Source: Natrinema mahii (GTDB taxonomy: Archaea > Halobacteriota > Halobacteria > Halobacteriales > Natrialbaceae). Taken from it: 64,000 nucleotides of DNA. Positions 18,159 to 26,477 of the stretch are shown here, in pieces. The DNA is taken from contig JHUT02000002.1 of NCBI GenBank assembly GCA_000690595.2, positions 62,001 to 126,000 on the forward strand. The letters run 5' to 3'. A program made the translations under genes and the position numbers. Numbering within the stretch: position 1 is the stretch's first letter; each line of letters starts with the position of its first letter. The notes beneath the pieces are model-generated. The model saw nothing but the letters and a program-made list of their open reading frames with translations, did no database searches and was not told the origin of the DNA.

Positions 18159-18231
18159 CGGGCGTGGCGGGATTCGAACCCACGATCAGAAGGTTAGGAA
18201 CCTCCTGCCCTGTCCGCTAGGCCACACGCCC
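18159..18231 (-). tRNA. tRNA-Arg (anticodon CCT)
   Basis: 73 bases folding into a full cloverleaf on the minus strand: acceptor GGGCGTG/CACGCCC (7 pairs), D stem GCCT/GGGC, anticodon stem GGAGG/CCTTC with loop TTCCTAA (anticodon CCT, reads AGG), 5-base variable loop, T stem GTGGG/CCCGC with loop TTCGAAT. No intron. CCA is not encoded. It lies just downstream of tatA on the same strand. Confidence 0.96.
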
Positions 18232-18247
18232 CGGCGGAAAAAGAACG

Positions 18248-18559
18248 TTAGTTGGTCTCCGTCTCGGTTCCGGACTCGGTGGTCGTCTCGTCCTCGGCGG
18301 TGACGGGCTCGGTGTCGACGAACTCCTCGTCGTCGGCGGTCTCGCCCTCACTGACGGTGCCGCCCTCGCGCATTTCCTCGAGTTCCGATTCGACCTTTTC
18401 ACGGCCTTTCTGGAACTCACCCATCGCCTCGCCGGTCGATCGCGCGAGCTTCGGGATCTTGTTCGCCCCGAAGAGCAAGACCGCGATGACGAGGATGATG
18501 GCGAGTTCCGGAGGCCCCATGCCGCCGGGGATGAACAGCGGTGTGATTTCGGCTACCAT
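18248..18559 (-). CDS. tatA: Twin-arginine translocation protein TatA
   Basis: 103 aa with the ATG at 18559. TatA oligomers open the membrane to folded Tat substrates, the main export route in haloarchaea. One N-terminal hydrophobic helix (PPELAIILVIAVLLFGANKIPKL, written here in part) is followed by the FGxxKIPxLARSxGEAxxEF-like amphipathic helix and an acidic tail of about 45 residues rich in Thr and Glu. The start is fixed by the TATA box at 18585-18594; an upstream in-frame GTG/TTG-type extension would cross the promoter. Confidence 0.94.
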   Translation of the reverse strand: MVAEITPLFIPGGMGPPELAIILVIAVLLFGANKIPKLARSTGEAMGEFQKGREKVESELEEMREGGTVSEGETADDEEFVDTEPVTAEDETTTESGTETETN

Positions 18560-18584
18560 CTCTATGCGTAGCTTACCCGCTGGC

Positions 18585-18594
18585 AATTATAACC
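18585..18594 (-). promoter_or_regulatory. TATA box of tatA
   Basis: GGTTATAATT on the minus strand, centred about 30 bases upstream of the tatA ATG, so the mRNA would be leaderless or nearly so. It is in an AT-rich patch (18580-18605) that stands out from the GC-rich surroundings. Confidence 0.7.
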
Positions 18595-18791
18595 TTTTTG
18601 GAGCAATAAGGTAAGCATGCGGCCGCGACAGTCCGTCTGAGCGCACAGTTCGGTCTTTCCACCGGCCTCGAGTTCGACCGGCGCCGCCCCGATCGATCGG
18701 CCACCGAGTCCCGACGACGAACCGAGCCGATCGGACCGCATCGCTTCCGGGAGCGAAACTGTCTTTCCGGTTTGTACGTAACGGTCAGACG

Positions 18792-19271
18792 ATGGCAGCA
18801 ACCGGAGACGCCGCACCCGACTTCACCGCACCGCTCGCAAACGGCGACATCGAGGAGTTTACCCTCTCGGAACGCCTCGAGGACGAGGCACCAGTCGTCC
18901 TCGCCTTTTTCCCCGGCGCCTTTACCGGCGTCTGTACCACCGAGATGTGTACGTTCCAGGACCGACTGGCCGCGTTCAACGACCTCGACGCCGCTGTCTA
19001 CGGCGTCAGCCGCGACTCGCCGTTTACCCTCAACGAATTCCGCGAACAGAACGGCCTCGAGTTCGGCCTCATCAGCGACTACAACAAGGAGATCATCGAC
19101 GAGTATGGCCTCTCGATGGACTTCGCCGATCTGGGCGTCCACGGCGTCGCCAAGCGCTCGGTGTTCGTCGTCGACGGCGACGGGCAGATCGCCTACTCGT
19201 GGGTCAGTGACGACCCCGGCGTTGAACCCGACTACGACGAGGTCGAGGCCGCCGTCGAGGATCTGTCGTAA
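18792..19271 (+). CDS. Peroxiredoxin (AhpE/BCP-like thioredoxin fold)
   Basis: 159 aa, family length. Reduces peroxides by a peroxidatic cysteine. The active-site block is FPGAFTGVCTTEMC: Pro, Thr and the first Cys in the PxxxTxxC arrangement, with a second Cys five residues later as in many atypical 2-Cys enzymes. The C-terminal half has GVAKRSVFVVDGDG, the usual beta-strand region. Cytoplasmic; single gene with its own promoter region. Confidence 0.93.
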   Translation: MAATGDAAPDFTAPLANGDIEEFTLSERLEDEAPVVLAFFPGAFTGVCTTEMCTFQDRLAAFNDLDAAVYGVSRDSPFTLNEFREQNGLEFGLISDYNKEIIDEYGLSMDFADLGVHGVAKRSVFVVDGDGQIAYSWVSDDPGVEPDYDEVEAAVEDLS

Positions 19272-19322
19272 CGAACCCGAGACCGTCGCAGGGCTTTTTT
19301 AGTCAGCAACCGAGGAGTACGT

Positions 19323-20138
19323 ATGAGCGATTCTGCCGCCGCCGAGGATCCCTACCACGTCTACACCCCCGACGACGCTCACCACTTTCCCGACGGGAAA
19401 CTGAACCGCGTCCTCGAGTTCATCGAGACTGACGAGGAGATCGCGACCTATCTCGAGGCCCAAAACGTCAACGCGGTCGATCGGATGCGGTACAACGATC
19501 ACGGCACCAAACACATCGAGATCGTCCGTAACCGGGCGCTGTGTCTCTACGATCTGCTAAAGGCCGGCGATGTCGACTTCAACGGCGCGCGCCAGCAGGG
19601 ACTCGACGAGGAAGACGAGGCGGTCATCATCGCGCTGGCGGCGACCCTCCACGACGTGGGCCACGTCGTCCACCGCGACAGCCACGCCTACTACTCGATC
19701 CCGCTGGCCGCCGACATCTTGGAGCGGATCCTCCCCGAGTTCTACGGCGTCGCCGACCGCGTCCGGATGAAAGGCGAGATCCTCCACGCGATCCTCTGTC
19801 ATCACACCGCCGAGACGCCCCTGACGACCGAGGCCGGCGTCATCCGCGTCGCCGACGCGCTGGACATGGAAAGCGGCCGCTCGCGGATCCCCTACGAGTC
19901 CGGCGGGCGCGGCATCAACACCCTCTCGAGTCAGGCGATCAAACGCGTCTCGCTCCAGCCCGGCGATACCACGCCCGTGATGGTCGAGATCGCGATGACC
20001 AACGCCGCCGGCGTCTATCAGGTCGACAACCTCCTCAAGGCAAAACTCGAGGACTCGGGGCTCGAGGAGGAGATCCGCATCGTCGCGGTCAACACGAACG
20101 AAAACCACGAACGGTTGGTCGAGCGGATCGAACTCTAA
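19323..20138 (+). CDS. HD-domain metal-dependent phosphohydrolase
   Basis: 271 aa. HD-superfamily metal ligands are seen in order: His in the HGTKHIEIV block, the His-Asp pair in ATLHDVGHVVHRDSH, further His in LHAILCHH, and Asp in VIRVADALDM. The last 90 residues are a separate alpha/beta domain. Substrate unknown; family members hydrolyse nucleotides or phosphoesters. A GGAG ribosome site and a TATA-like CTTTTTTAG (about 19292-19300) precede the start. Three perfect palindromes follow the stop codon. Confidence 0.88.
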   Translation: MSDSAAAEDPYHVYTPDDAHHFPDGKLNRVLEFIETDEEIATYLEAQNVNAVDRMRYNDHGTKHIEIVRNRALCLYDLLKAGDVDFNGARQQGLDEEDEAVIIALAATLHDVGHVVHRDSHAYYSIPLAADILERILPEFYGVADRVRMKGEILHAILCHHTAETPLTTEAGVIRVADALDMESGRSRIPYESGGRGINTLSSQAIKRVSLQPGDTTPVMVEIAMTNAAGVYQVDNLLKAKLEDSGLEEEIRIVAVNTNENHERLVERIEL

Positions 20139-20158
20139 GGACCGAACTTTTGCGCTGC

Positions 20159-20237
20159 GGGCGCGGCGAAGCCGCGCCCTCGGCAAAATCTCGAGAGAGC
20201 TTCGCTCTCTCGGACCTCGCGGGATCTTCGATCCCGC
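20159..20237. repeat. Three consecutive perfect palindromes with 3-base loops
   Basis: Inverted repeats at 20159-20179 (9-base arms, loop GAA), 20192-20212 (9-base arms, loop TTC) and 20219-20237 (8-base arms, loop TTC). Each has a different arm sequence but the same loop size and a GAA or TTC loop. They start 21 bases after the HD gene stop. No poly-T tract follows, so a simple archaeal terminator is not supported; a processing or stability role, or a sequence hitchhiking as a mobile palindrome, is possible. The remaining bases to 20428 have no gene. Confidence 0.85.
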
Positions 20238-20428
20238 TTAGCTTCGATGAAAAGCACTCCTCTCTCCGTTCCGTTCGCGTTGCTCACTCCACATCGGTCG
20301 TCGGCCCGCTCGCTCGGCCTGCGGCCTCGCTCGCGGTGAATTTCGGTGAGCTGCCTGCCCTTCCCCGGGTCGCGAGGTCCTCGCAACGCTCGGACCTCGC
20401 TCCCGGCCGTTCGACACGGTCGAATCCC

Positions 20429-20653
20429 TTACGCGAGTTCGTACCGACCGTCCCGTCGCTCGAGGTAGCCCCGATCCCGGAGGGTCCCCGTAATCGAGAG
20501 GACGGTCCCTTTCGTGACGGCGAGATCGTCACAGAGGTCGTCCGCGGTCGCACCGTCGGTCGCGACGAGATACAGGTACACCAGTTTGGCGCGGGCGGAG
20601 TCGAGATCGGTCGGCAACGATACGTCCGGTGTCGTCGTCGCTGATCGTGTCAT
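20429..20653 (-). CDS. Small winged-helix DNA-binding protein (MarR/TrmB-like)
   Basis: 74 aa from ATG at 20653. Residues 20-74 form one winged-helix domain: helix with AKLVYLYLVATDG, DDLCDDLAVTKGTVLSITGTL as the helix-turn-helix, then the wing RDRGYLERRDGRYEL. Nothing else is present, so it is a minimal regulator. A TATA-like TTTATC lies roughly 30 bases ahead of the start on the minus strand. Target unknown. Confidence 0.75.
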   Translation of the reverse strand: MTRSATTTPDVSLPTDLDSARAKLVYLYLVATDGATADDLCDDLAVTKGTVLSITGTLRDRGYLERRDGRYELA

Positions 20654-20915
20654 ACCGAACCCTGTATTTTTCGACGATGATAAATGTCGTCTACAACGAT
20701 CGTCGAACATTGGCGATGAGCGACCGCCGCTACTGTCGATATCCAATACGTCGATAGTCGAACCCTCGTTCAGATCGGCGGACGGACCCTCGAGCGGCCG
20801 TTCGCCGGTATCGGCGATCGTCGTATTCGCGCCGGATGGTGTCGATGCACGGAGTTACGACGGGCGATACCGACAGACGGACTGCTTTTGTGGCCGGGTT
20901 CGCGAGTAGTAGCAG

Positions 20916-21110
20916 ATGACGACCCAGCTTACCGTCCTCGCGTTGCTGACCGGGCTGGTGACCGGTGCGCTGTTCCGCTTTCTCAACGTTCCGATCCCGG
21001 CGCCGCCGGAACTGCCCGGTATCGTGGGGATCGTAGGGATCTATCTCGGCTACAAACTGATCGAGTACTTCGATCTCGGGATCGATCTCGTCGAGACGCT
21101 CGGCTTGTGA
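20916..21110 (+). CDS. XapX-domain small membrane protein
   Basis: 64 aa, the whole protein being the XapX domain: two hydrophobic segments around the conserved stretch FRFLNVPIPAPPELPGIVG followed by IVGIYLGYKLI. The family is known only by conservation; no biochemical role is established. It stands alone, divergent from the winged-helix gene. Confidence 0.85.
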   Translation: MTTQLTVLALLTGLVTGALFRFLNVPIPAPPELPGIVGIVGIYLGYKLIEYFDLGIDLVETLGL

Positions 21111-21189
21111 CTCGGACGGGCTGTTGTGACCGGCCCCTGCAACCGCCGGACGGTCGCGGTTCACCGGCACTAACTGATAAGGGTCCGTC

Positions 21190-21381
21190 TCAGGACGCGT
21201 CGCCGGTCGCCGAGCGCACCACGAGCCACCGGATCGTCAGCAAGACGAGCGGCGGCGCGACTATCAGTACGGCGAGAGGGCGCAGCGTCGGCGAGAGCTG
21301 GCTGTAGAGAACGTAGCCGACGCCGACGAGGAGACAGCCGACGATCGCGGTCCGCAGGAGACCGGTTCGGTCATCGCTCAT
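21190..21381 (-). CDS. Small two-helix membrane protein, unknown
   Basis: 63 aa with two hydrophobic helices (about residues 8-25 and 32-50) and a polar C-terminus. Codon use is normal for the region. It lies convergent with the XapX gene and upstream of sdhA's end. No family recognised. Confidence 0.6.
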   Translation of the reverse strand: MSDDRTGLLRTAIVGCLLVGVGYVLYSQLSPTLRPLAVLIVAPPLVLLTIRWLVVRSATGDAS

Positions 21382-21462
21382 TGCTTCGATATCGGTCGTG
21401 AGACGTATAAACGGTTCTACTCGAGGCGACAGCGGAAAAAACGCGACCCCGTTAGGGACGGC

Positions 21463-23301
21463 TCAGTAACTGCGCTCTTTGGGCTCGTAGGTCTTGTTCT
21501 CGCCCTCGAGGATCACGGGGCGATAGAAGATCGACGGTTCGCCGTCGTCCCACGAGATCAGCGTGTGCTTGAGCCACTCCTCGTCCTTGCGTTCCTGGTG
21601 TTCCTTTCGCCAGTGCGCGCCGCGGAACTCGTCGCGAACTAGGGCGCCGAGCGCGATCGTCTCGGCGACGTCGATCAGGTTGCGCGTCTCGATAGTCTGC
21701 TGGAGGTCCGTGTTGAACGTTCGCGACGGGTCGTCGACGTAGACGTCCTGGTACTCCTCGCGACACTCCCGGATGATCTCGAGGGCTTTCTTGACGCCCT
21801 CTTCGGTCCGGAAGACGTTGACGTAGTCGGTCATCGCCTTTTGGAGTTTCGCGCGGATCTCGGCGTGCTGGACGCCGTCTTCCTTGTCCATCAGGGTATC
21901 GACGCGCTCGCGGGCGGTCTCGACTTTCCGCTGGAGAACGCCCTCGGCGTCGGCGGTCACACCGCCGTCGGCGGCGACGCTCCCGCTGGTCTCGAGTCCC
22001 GCCTTGCCGGGCGCGACCGGCAGTTCGGTGTCGGTCTCGTCCTCGACGTCGTCGCCGTAGCCGGTCCGGATCTCGGGCTCGCCGAGGTCCTCGCCGGCGG
22101 CGTGTTGACCGGCGCGCTTGCCGAAGACGATCAGTTCCGGCAGGGCGTTGCCGCCGAGTCGGTTGCCGCCGTGGACGGAGACACAGGCACATTCGCCGGC
22201 CGCGTAGAGGCCGTCGACGCAGGTCTGGCCGTTCTCGTCGACCTCAATGCCGCCCATGGCGTAGTGCTGGCCGGGCTTGACCGGCATCGGCTCGACGAGT
22301 CCGTCGACGCCCTCGAAGTCCTCCGCGAGGTGCAGGATGTTCTCGAGGCGGTCCATGATGCGCTCTTCCCCGAGGTGGCGCATGTCGAGGTGGACGTACT
22401 CGTCGTCGACGCCCCGTCCCTCGCCGACCTCGGTGAGTTCGGCGCGGGCGACGACGTCGCGGCTGGCGAGTTCGCCGGAGTTGTTCGCGTAGCCGTACTC
22501 GAACATGAACCGCTCGCCCTCGCTGTTGTAGAGGATGCCGCCTTCCCCGCGGACCCCCTCGGAGATCAGGACCCCCGTCGAGGGCAGCGAAGTCGGGTGG
22601 AACTGGATGAACTCCATGTCCTCGAGCGGCGCGCCGGCACGGTAGGCCATCGCGTGGCCGTCGCCGGTACAGGAGACGGCGTTGGTGGTGTGGTCGAAGG
22701 CCTGGCCGGGGCCGCCGGTCGCGAGGACGACGCCGTTGTTCGCCTTGAACCCTTCAATGGTGCCCGACTGGACGTCGTAGGCGACGACACCGTGACACTC
22801 GCGGTCGTTGGGGTCGTCCTCGTCGGTCGTCGCCAGGTCCATGACGTACCACTCGTCGTAGACCTGGATGCCGCGTTTGACGACCTGTTCGTACATCGTA
22901 TGCAGCAGGTGATGGCCCGTCTCCGCCCCGGCGTAAGTGGTCCGGGGGTAGGAGAGGCCGCCGAACGGGCGCTGGGAGACGGTGCCGTCCTCCTCCCGGG
23001 AGAAGGGCATCCCCCAGTGCTCGAGGTTGATGGTCTCCTCGGGGGCGTTTTGGGCGAGGGTCTCGACCGCCGGCGCGTCGCCGAGGTAGTCCGAGCCCTT
23101 CATCGTGTCGTAGGCGTGGAGTTCCCAGTCGTCACCCTCCTGAAGCGCCGCGTTGATGCCACCCTCCGCCGCGCCGGTGTGGCTGCGGACGGGGTGGAGC
23201 TTCGTGACCATCGCCACGTCGGCTCCCGCTTCGTTCGCTGCGATCGCGGCCCGGAGGCCGGCGCCGCCGGCGCCGACCACGATGACGTCGTGTTCGTACA
23301 T
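21463..23301 (-). CDS. sdhA: Succinate dehydrogenase flavoprotein subunit
   Basis: 612 aa from ATG at 23301, two bases after the sdhB stop. Oxidises succinate to fumarate with covalent FAD. N-terminal dinucleotide fold VVGAGGAGLRAA, the flavin-attachment His region VRSHTGAAEGGINAA, substrate-site HPTSLPSTG and the Arg/His block QHYAMGGIEVDENG are present, as is the C-terminal helical domain. Last gene of sdhCDBA. Confidence 0.96.
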   Translation of the reverse strand: MYEHDVIVVGAGGAGLRAAIAANEAGADVAMVTKLHPVRSHTGAAEGGINAALQEGDDWELHAYDTMKGSDYLGDAPAVETLAQNAPEETINLEHWGMPFSREEDGTVSQRPFGGLSYPRTTYAGAETGHHLLHTMYEQVVKRGIQVYDEWYVMDLATTDEDDPNDRECHGVVAYDVQSGTIEGFKANNGVVLATGGPGQAFDHTTNAVSCTGDGHAMAYRAGAPLEDMEFIQFHPTSLPSTGVLISEGVRGEGGILYNSEGERFMFEYGYANNSGELASRDVVARAELTEVGEGRGVDDEYVHLDMRHLGEERIMDRLENILHLAEDFEGVDGLVEPMPVKPGQHYAMGGIEVDENGQTCVDGLYAAGECACVSVHGGNRLGGNALPELIVFGKRAGQHAAGEDLGEPEIRTGYGDDVEDETDTELPVAPGKAGLETSGSVAADGGVTADAEGVLQRKVETARERVDTLMDKEDGVQHAEIRAKLQKAMTDYVNVFRTEEGVKKALEIIRECREEYQDVYVDDPSRTFNTDLQQTIETRNLIDVAETIALGALVRDEFRGAHWRKEHQERKDEEWLKHTLISWDDGEPSIFYRPVILEGENKTYEPKERSY

Positions 23302-23303
23302 GG

Positions 23304-24176
23304 TTACCAGAATTTCAGGTTCTTCTTGACTGCCTCCCGCTTGAGCTCCTGAATGTGCTCGGTGAGCGGAATGTCCTTCGGACACACCTCGGTACAGGAG
23401 AACTGGGTCTGGCACCGCCAGACGCCGTGTTCCTGCTCGAGAATGCGGAGTCGATGCTCCTTGATCTCCTCGCCCTCGCGGTCGTCCATCGCGAACTTGT
23501 AGGCCTTGTTGATCGCTGCCGGGCCTAGATACTCGTTGTCGCCGGCCGCGATGTTACACGAGGACATACACGCGCCACACCAGATACACCGCGAGGACAT
23601 CTTGATTTTCTCGCGGTTCTCCTGGCTCTGGCGCTGCTCCTCGAGGTCATCGACCGGCGGCGTGTCCTCGTCCTGGAAGTACGGCTCGACCGTGTGCATC
23701 TGGTCGTAGAAGTGGTCCATGTCGACGACCAGGTCCTTGACGACCTCCTGATGGGGCAGCGGTTCGATGCGGACCGGCTGTTCCAGATCGGAGATCTGGG
23801 TCTTACAGCCCAGTCGCTGCTTGCCGTTGACGAAGAAGGCGTCGGAGCCACAGACGGCCTGCCGACAGGAGTGACGGAAGGTTAGCGACGAGTCGTACTC
23901 GTCGCGGGCGTACATGACCGAGTCGAGGACGGTCATCCCCTTCTCGAAGGGGACGTGAAAGTCGTCGAAGCGGGGTTCCTGTTTGCCCTCGACTTCGGGG
24001 TCGTAGCGGAACACCTTGATGTGGACCGTCTCCCCCTCGAGTTCGGCGGCCTTCTCGGCGTGTTCGTCGACCATCCCGCCGCCGTTCTGTTCGTCCGCAG
24101 CCGGCGACTCCGCACCTTTCATCGCCGGGTCTTCCGGTGCTTCCTGGCTCTCGGGTTCGGCTTGTTGTGTACTCAT
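23304..24176 (-). CDS. sdhB: Succinate dehydrogenase iron-sulfur subunit
   Basis: 290 aa. Carries electrons from SdhA to quinone through three clusters: [2Fe-2S] ligands in SCRQAVCGSDAF and the later Cys of RLGCKTQ, [4Fe-4S] in CIWCGACMSSC, and further Cys in WRCQTQFSCTEVCPKDI for the remaining cluster. An N-terminal extension of about 50 acidic residues precedes the ferredoxin fold, as is common in haloarchaea. It starts one base after sdhD. Confidence 0.96.
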   Translation of the reverse strand: MSTQQAEPESQEAPEDPAMKGAESPAADEQNGGGMVDEHAEKAAELEGETVHIKVFRYDPEVEGKQEPRFDDFHVPFEKGMTVLDSVMYARDEYDSSLTFRHSCRQAVCGSDAFFVNGKQRLGCKTQISDLEQPVRIEPLPHQEVVKDLVVDMDHFYDQMHTVEPYFQDEDTPPVDDLEEQRQSQENREKIKMSSRCIWCGACMSSCNIAAGDNEYLGPAAINKAYKFAMDDREGEEIKEHRLRILEQEHGVWRCQTQFSCTEVCPKDIPLTEHIQELKREAVKKNLKFW

Positions 24177-24177
24177 G

Positions 24178-24543
24178 TTAGATCATTCCCCGCATCGCGA
24201 GTGCGACGTAGATTCCCTGCGCGACGAGGCCGACGCCGGCGATGGTCAGCACCGCCAGCACGACCTTCTTCTGGGTCCCCTCGAGTCCCTGGTTGACCAG
24301 CGCGTTGTAGACGCCGTTGACGCCGTGGAAGGCGGCGGTCACCAGGAACAGGACCATCGTGAGGAAGTACCCGATGTTCTCCATTCGGACCTGCGTCTGC
24401 ATGAAGGTTACCTCGTACGCGTGGTTGACGAAGTGCAGAAGGAAGAAGTGGAACGCGAGAACGACCACGAGGAACGCGGCGGTGATGCGCTGGAGGAACC
24501 AGCCGGTGCCGCCGGGCGTGAAGGAGGAGTAGCGCTCCGCCAT
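24178..24543 (-). CDS. sdhD: Succinate dehydrogenase membrane anchor, SdhD
   Basis: 121 aa with three hydrophobic helices. The first carries the His of LAFHFFLLHFVNH, a candidate haem or quinone ligand, and the second has FHGVNGVYNAL, a conserved feature of this anchor family. ATG at 24543 shares one base with the sdhC stop (TGATG). The longer open frame upstream lies within sdhC and is not used. Confidence 0.9.
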   Translation of the reverse strand: MAERYSSFTPGGTGWFLQRITAAFLVVVLAFHFFLLHFVNHAYEVTFMQTQVRMENIGYFLTMVLFLVTAAFHGVNGVYNALVNQGLEGTQKKVVLAVLTIAGVGLVAQGIYVALAMRGMI

Positions 24544-24971
24544 CAGATACCGACCTCCGTCATGAACGTCGGCACGCTGGCGACGGTGATCGCGCCCGTC
24601 AGGAGCAGCGAGGCGTAGAAACTCTTGTCCTGGGACTCGAGGCCGATCCCGAGGTCGACCATCAGCAGCCGCAGGCCGTTCAGGATGTGGAAGACGGCCA
24701 CCGCGAGCAGGCCGATCTCGAGCAGGCGGATGAGGAACAGCCCCTCGAGTCCCTGCAGCGTCGTGGTGTAGACGTCGTTCTCCGCCTGAATGACTGCGGT
24801 ACTTTCGCTCGATGCGCCGATAGACGTACTCAGCACGGCGATGTGGGTGAACAGGTAGCCGATCAGCATCCACCCGGTGAACTTGTGGAAGATCCACGCC
24901 CACATGCCGGCCGAGAACTCCTTCCACCGCCCGAAGTCCTCGATGAGGCCGCGATTGTAAGACTGACTCAT
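24543..24971 (-). CDS. sdhC: Succinate dehydrogenase cytochrome b556 subunit, SdhC
   Basis: 142 aa, ATG at 24971. Three hydrophobic helices; His in [18 protein letters not shown] and [12 protein letters not shown] fit the SdhC haem-binding pattern. First gene of the complex II operon, sharing the sdhCDBA order seen in haloarchaea. A TATA-like TAACTTC region is about 35-45 bases upstream. The frame continues 113 codons further but without promoter or homology support. Confidence 0.9.
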   Translation of the reverse strand: MSQSYNRGLIEDFGRWKEFSAGMWAWIFHKFTGWMLIGYLFTHIAVLSTSIGASSESTAVIQAENDVYTTTLQGLEGLFLIRLLEIGLLAVAVFHILNGLRLLMVDLGIGLESQDKSFYASLLLTGAITVASVPTFMTEVGI

Positions 24972-25083
24972 GCGCTCATGTGGACGGTTTGACCGCGTCG
25001 GTATAGAAGTTACTTTTATCGCTCCTGTTCTCCCGTTCGGTCCGACAGAACACGGCCGGAAACCAACTCGTTTCGTTGACGCG

Positions 25084-25101
25084 TCCCGAATGAGTTCGGG
25101 A
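25084..25101. terminator. Hairpin between the peptidase gene and sdhC
   Basis: TCCCGAA-TGAG-TTCGGGA, a perfect 7-base stem with 4-base loop, 110 bases after the end of the aspartoacylase-like gene on the minus strand and 113 bases ahead of sdhC. No T-run follows on either strand, so a terminator is only one option; it might also be a regulatory site for sdhC. Confidence 0.35.
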
Positions 25102-25210
25102 AACTCCCAGCGGATGTGGGACAGCCGACAGGACGCCCCGTCGTCGGTCAGGGCCGGCGCAACCGCGAGACGGTCGCGGTTACATCGGGAGACCGGACCG
25201 CCAGTCCGTC

Positions 25211-26293
25211 TCAGTCGTCCCCCTGACGGAGGTCCGACCGCGACCGCTCGGTCGTCCGCTCGCGCTCGAGCGCGGTGAGGGTGTCCGGCGAGAGCCCGAC
25301 CAGGTGACACAGCGGGTTCCCCGGGTAGACGACCGGGTTCTCGAGAACGCCGACGATGAGGCCGGTGAAGGGGGCTTCGACGGTGACGATGTCCTCGTCT
25401 TCCTTGAACGGGTTGGTGATGGTACAGATGACCTCGCCCTCCTCGACGAGCTGGCCGCGGCCGCGTTTCATATCGACGATGCCGCCGGCGTCGGCCCGGA
25501 GCCAGGTCTTCTCGTCGTCGTCGTCGATGACGGTCCGCCAGCCGGGCCAGTGGACCGACGACTCCCGGTGGCAGCCGAACTCGGCGAGAACGCTTGCGAC
25601 CCCGGTGAGCGCGCGGTCGATCAGCCGTCGCTGGAACCGGTGAGCCTCGCCCATCTCGACCGTGATCGTCGGAATTCCGGCCTCGGTCGCCTCCCGGCGG
25701 AGCGTTCCCGACGGCCCCTCACCGGCGATGATGACGTTGGAACTGAACGCCTTGGCGAGTCTGGCCACGGTCGATCGTTCCGTGTTCGCGCGGACGTGGA
25801 GCATGTTCGTTCGGCCCCGCGTCGACGTATGGAAGTCCAGCCCGAGATCGCAGGGCTCGATGAAGTTGGTGAAGATCTGGTTGGCCATCCGTCGGGCGCT
25901 GGTCGACCCCTCGCGACCGGGGAACGACCGGTTCAGGTCCCGATCGTAGATCGGGAGATACCGCTCCTGTGCGAGAAAGCCCGGGACGTTCATCACGGGC
26001 AGACAGACGAGCGTCCCGTGCAGTATCGAGTGGTCCCAGTCGTGGGCCACCTCCCGGACGACCTCGATCCCGTTGAGTTCGTCACCGTGGGCCGCCGCCG
26101 AGAGAAAGACCGTCGGCCCCGGATATTCGCCGTTGACAACCGTTACGGGGATCCGAACGGGGTCGCCGAGATACGTCTCGCTGATGCCGTATCGGATGTT
26201 CGCCGATTCGCCGGGATCGACGCGGCCGCCGTTGTAGGTGAACGCCTCGCTGGCCGACTCATCGGGAGGGTCGCTCGTCTCGTCGTCGCTCAT
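25211..26293 (-). CDS. Succinylglutamate desuccinylase/aspartoacylase-family zinc hydrolase
   Basis: 360 aa, ATG at 26293. M14-like zinc carboxypeptidase fold. Zinc ligands are seen in AAHGDELNG (HxxE) and LDFHTS; the Glu of [10 protein letters not shown] is the likely catalytic base. The C-terminal third is a biotinyl-lipoyl-like beta domain ([14 protein letters not shown] to [13 protein letters not shown]). Members remove N-acyl groups or C-terminal residues; the substrate here is unknown. A RimK-RimB fusion, a family often found with such enzymes, is 2.8 kb away. Divergent from the GNAT gene. Confidence 0.88.
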   Translation of the reverse strand: MSDDETSDPPDESASEAFTYNGGRVDPGESANIRYGISETYLGDPVRIPVTVVNGEYPGPTVFLSAAAHGDELNGIEVVREVAHDWDHSILHGTLVCLPVMNVPGFLAQERYLPIYDRDLNRSFPGREGSTSARRMANQIFTNFIEPCDLGLDFHTSTRGRTNMLHVRANTERSTVARLAKAFSSNVIIAGEGPSGTLRREATEAGIPTITVEMGEAHRFQRRLIDRALTGVASVLAEFGCHRESSVHWPGWRTVIDDDDEKTWLRADAGGIVDMKRGRGQLVEEGEVICTITNPFKEDEDIVTVEAPFTGLIVGVLENPVVYPGNPLCHLVGLSPDTLTALERERTTERSRSDLRQGDD

Positions 26294-26477
26294 ATCACGT
26301 TCTCCGGGAGCAGTGACGTGAATGTTCCCCCTCGGACCGCGTCGCGTTCCGACTCTCGAGCGCCCGCGACGGGGCCGTGCCACTTTTCCCGGAGAAACGC
26401 CGTTTCGCTCGAACAACCCCTACCAGTGACTGGGAGCGTGGGCATACGTTTTGTATCTGGCAGTGGTATGGACATCC

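Noticed and set aside
17740-18303. Open reading frames on both strands across the tRNA-Arg flank, with repeated peptide blocks
   Set aside because: They are translations of the 102-base repeat and of the tRNA itself; the same block repeats in two frames and no ribosome site or promoter supports them.
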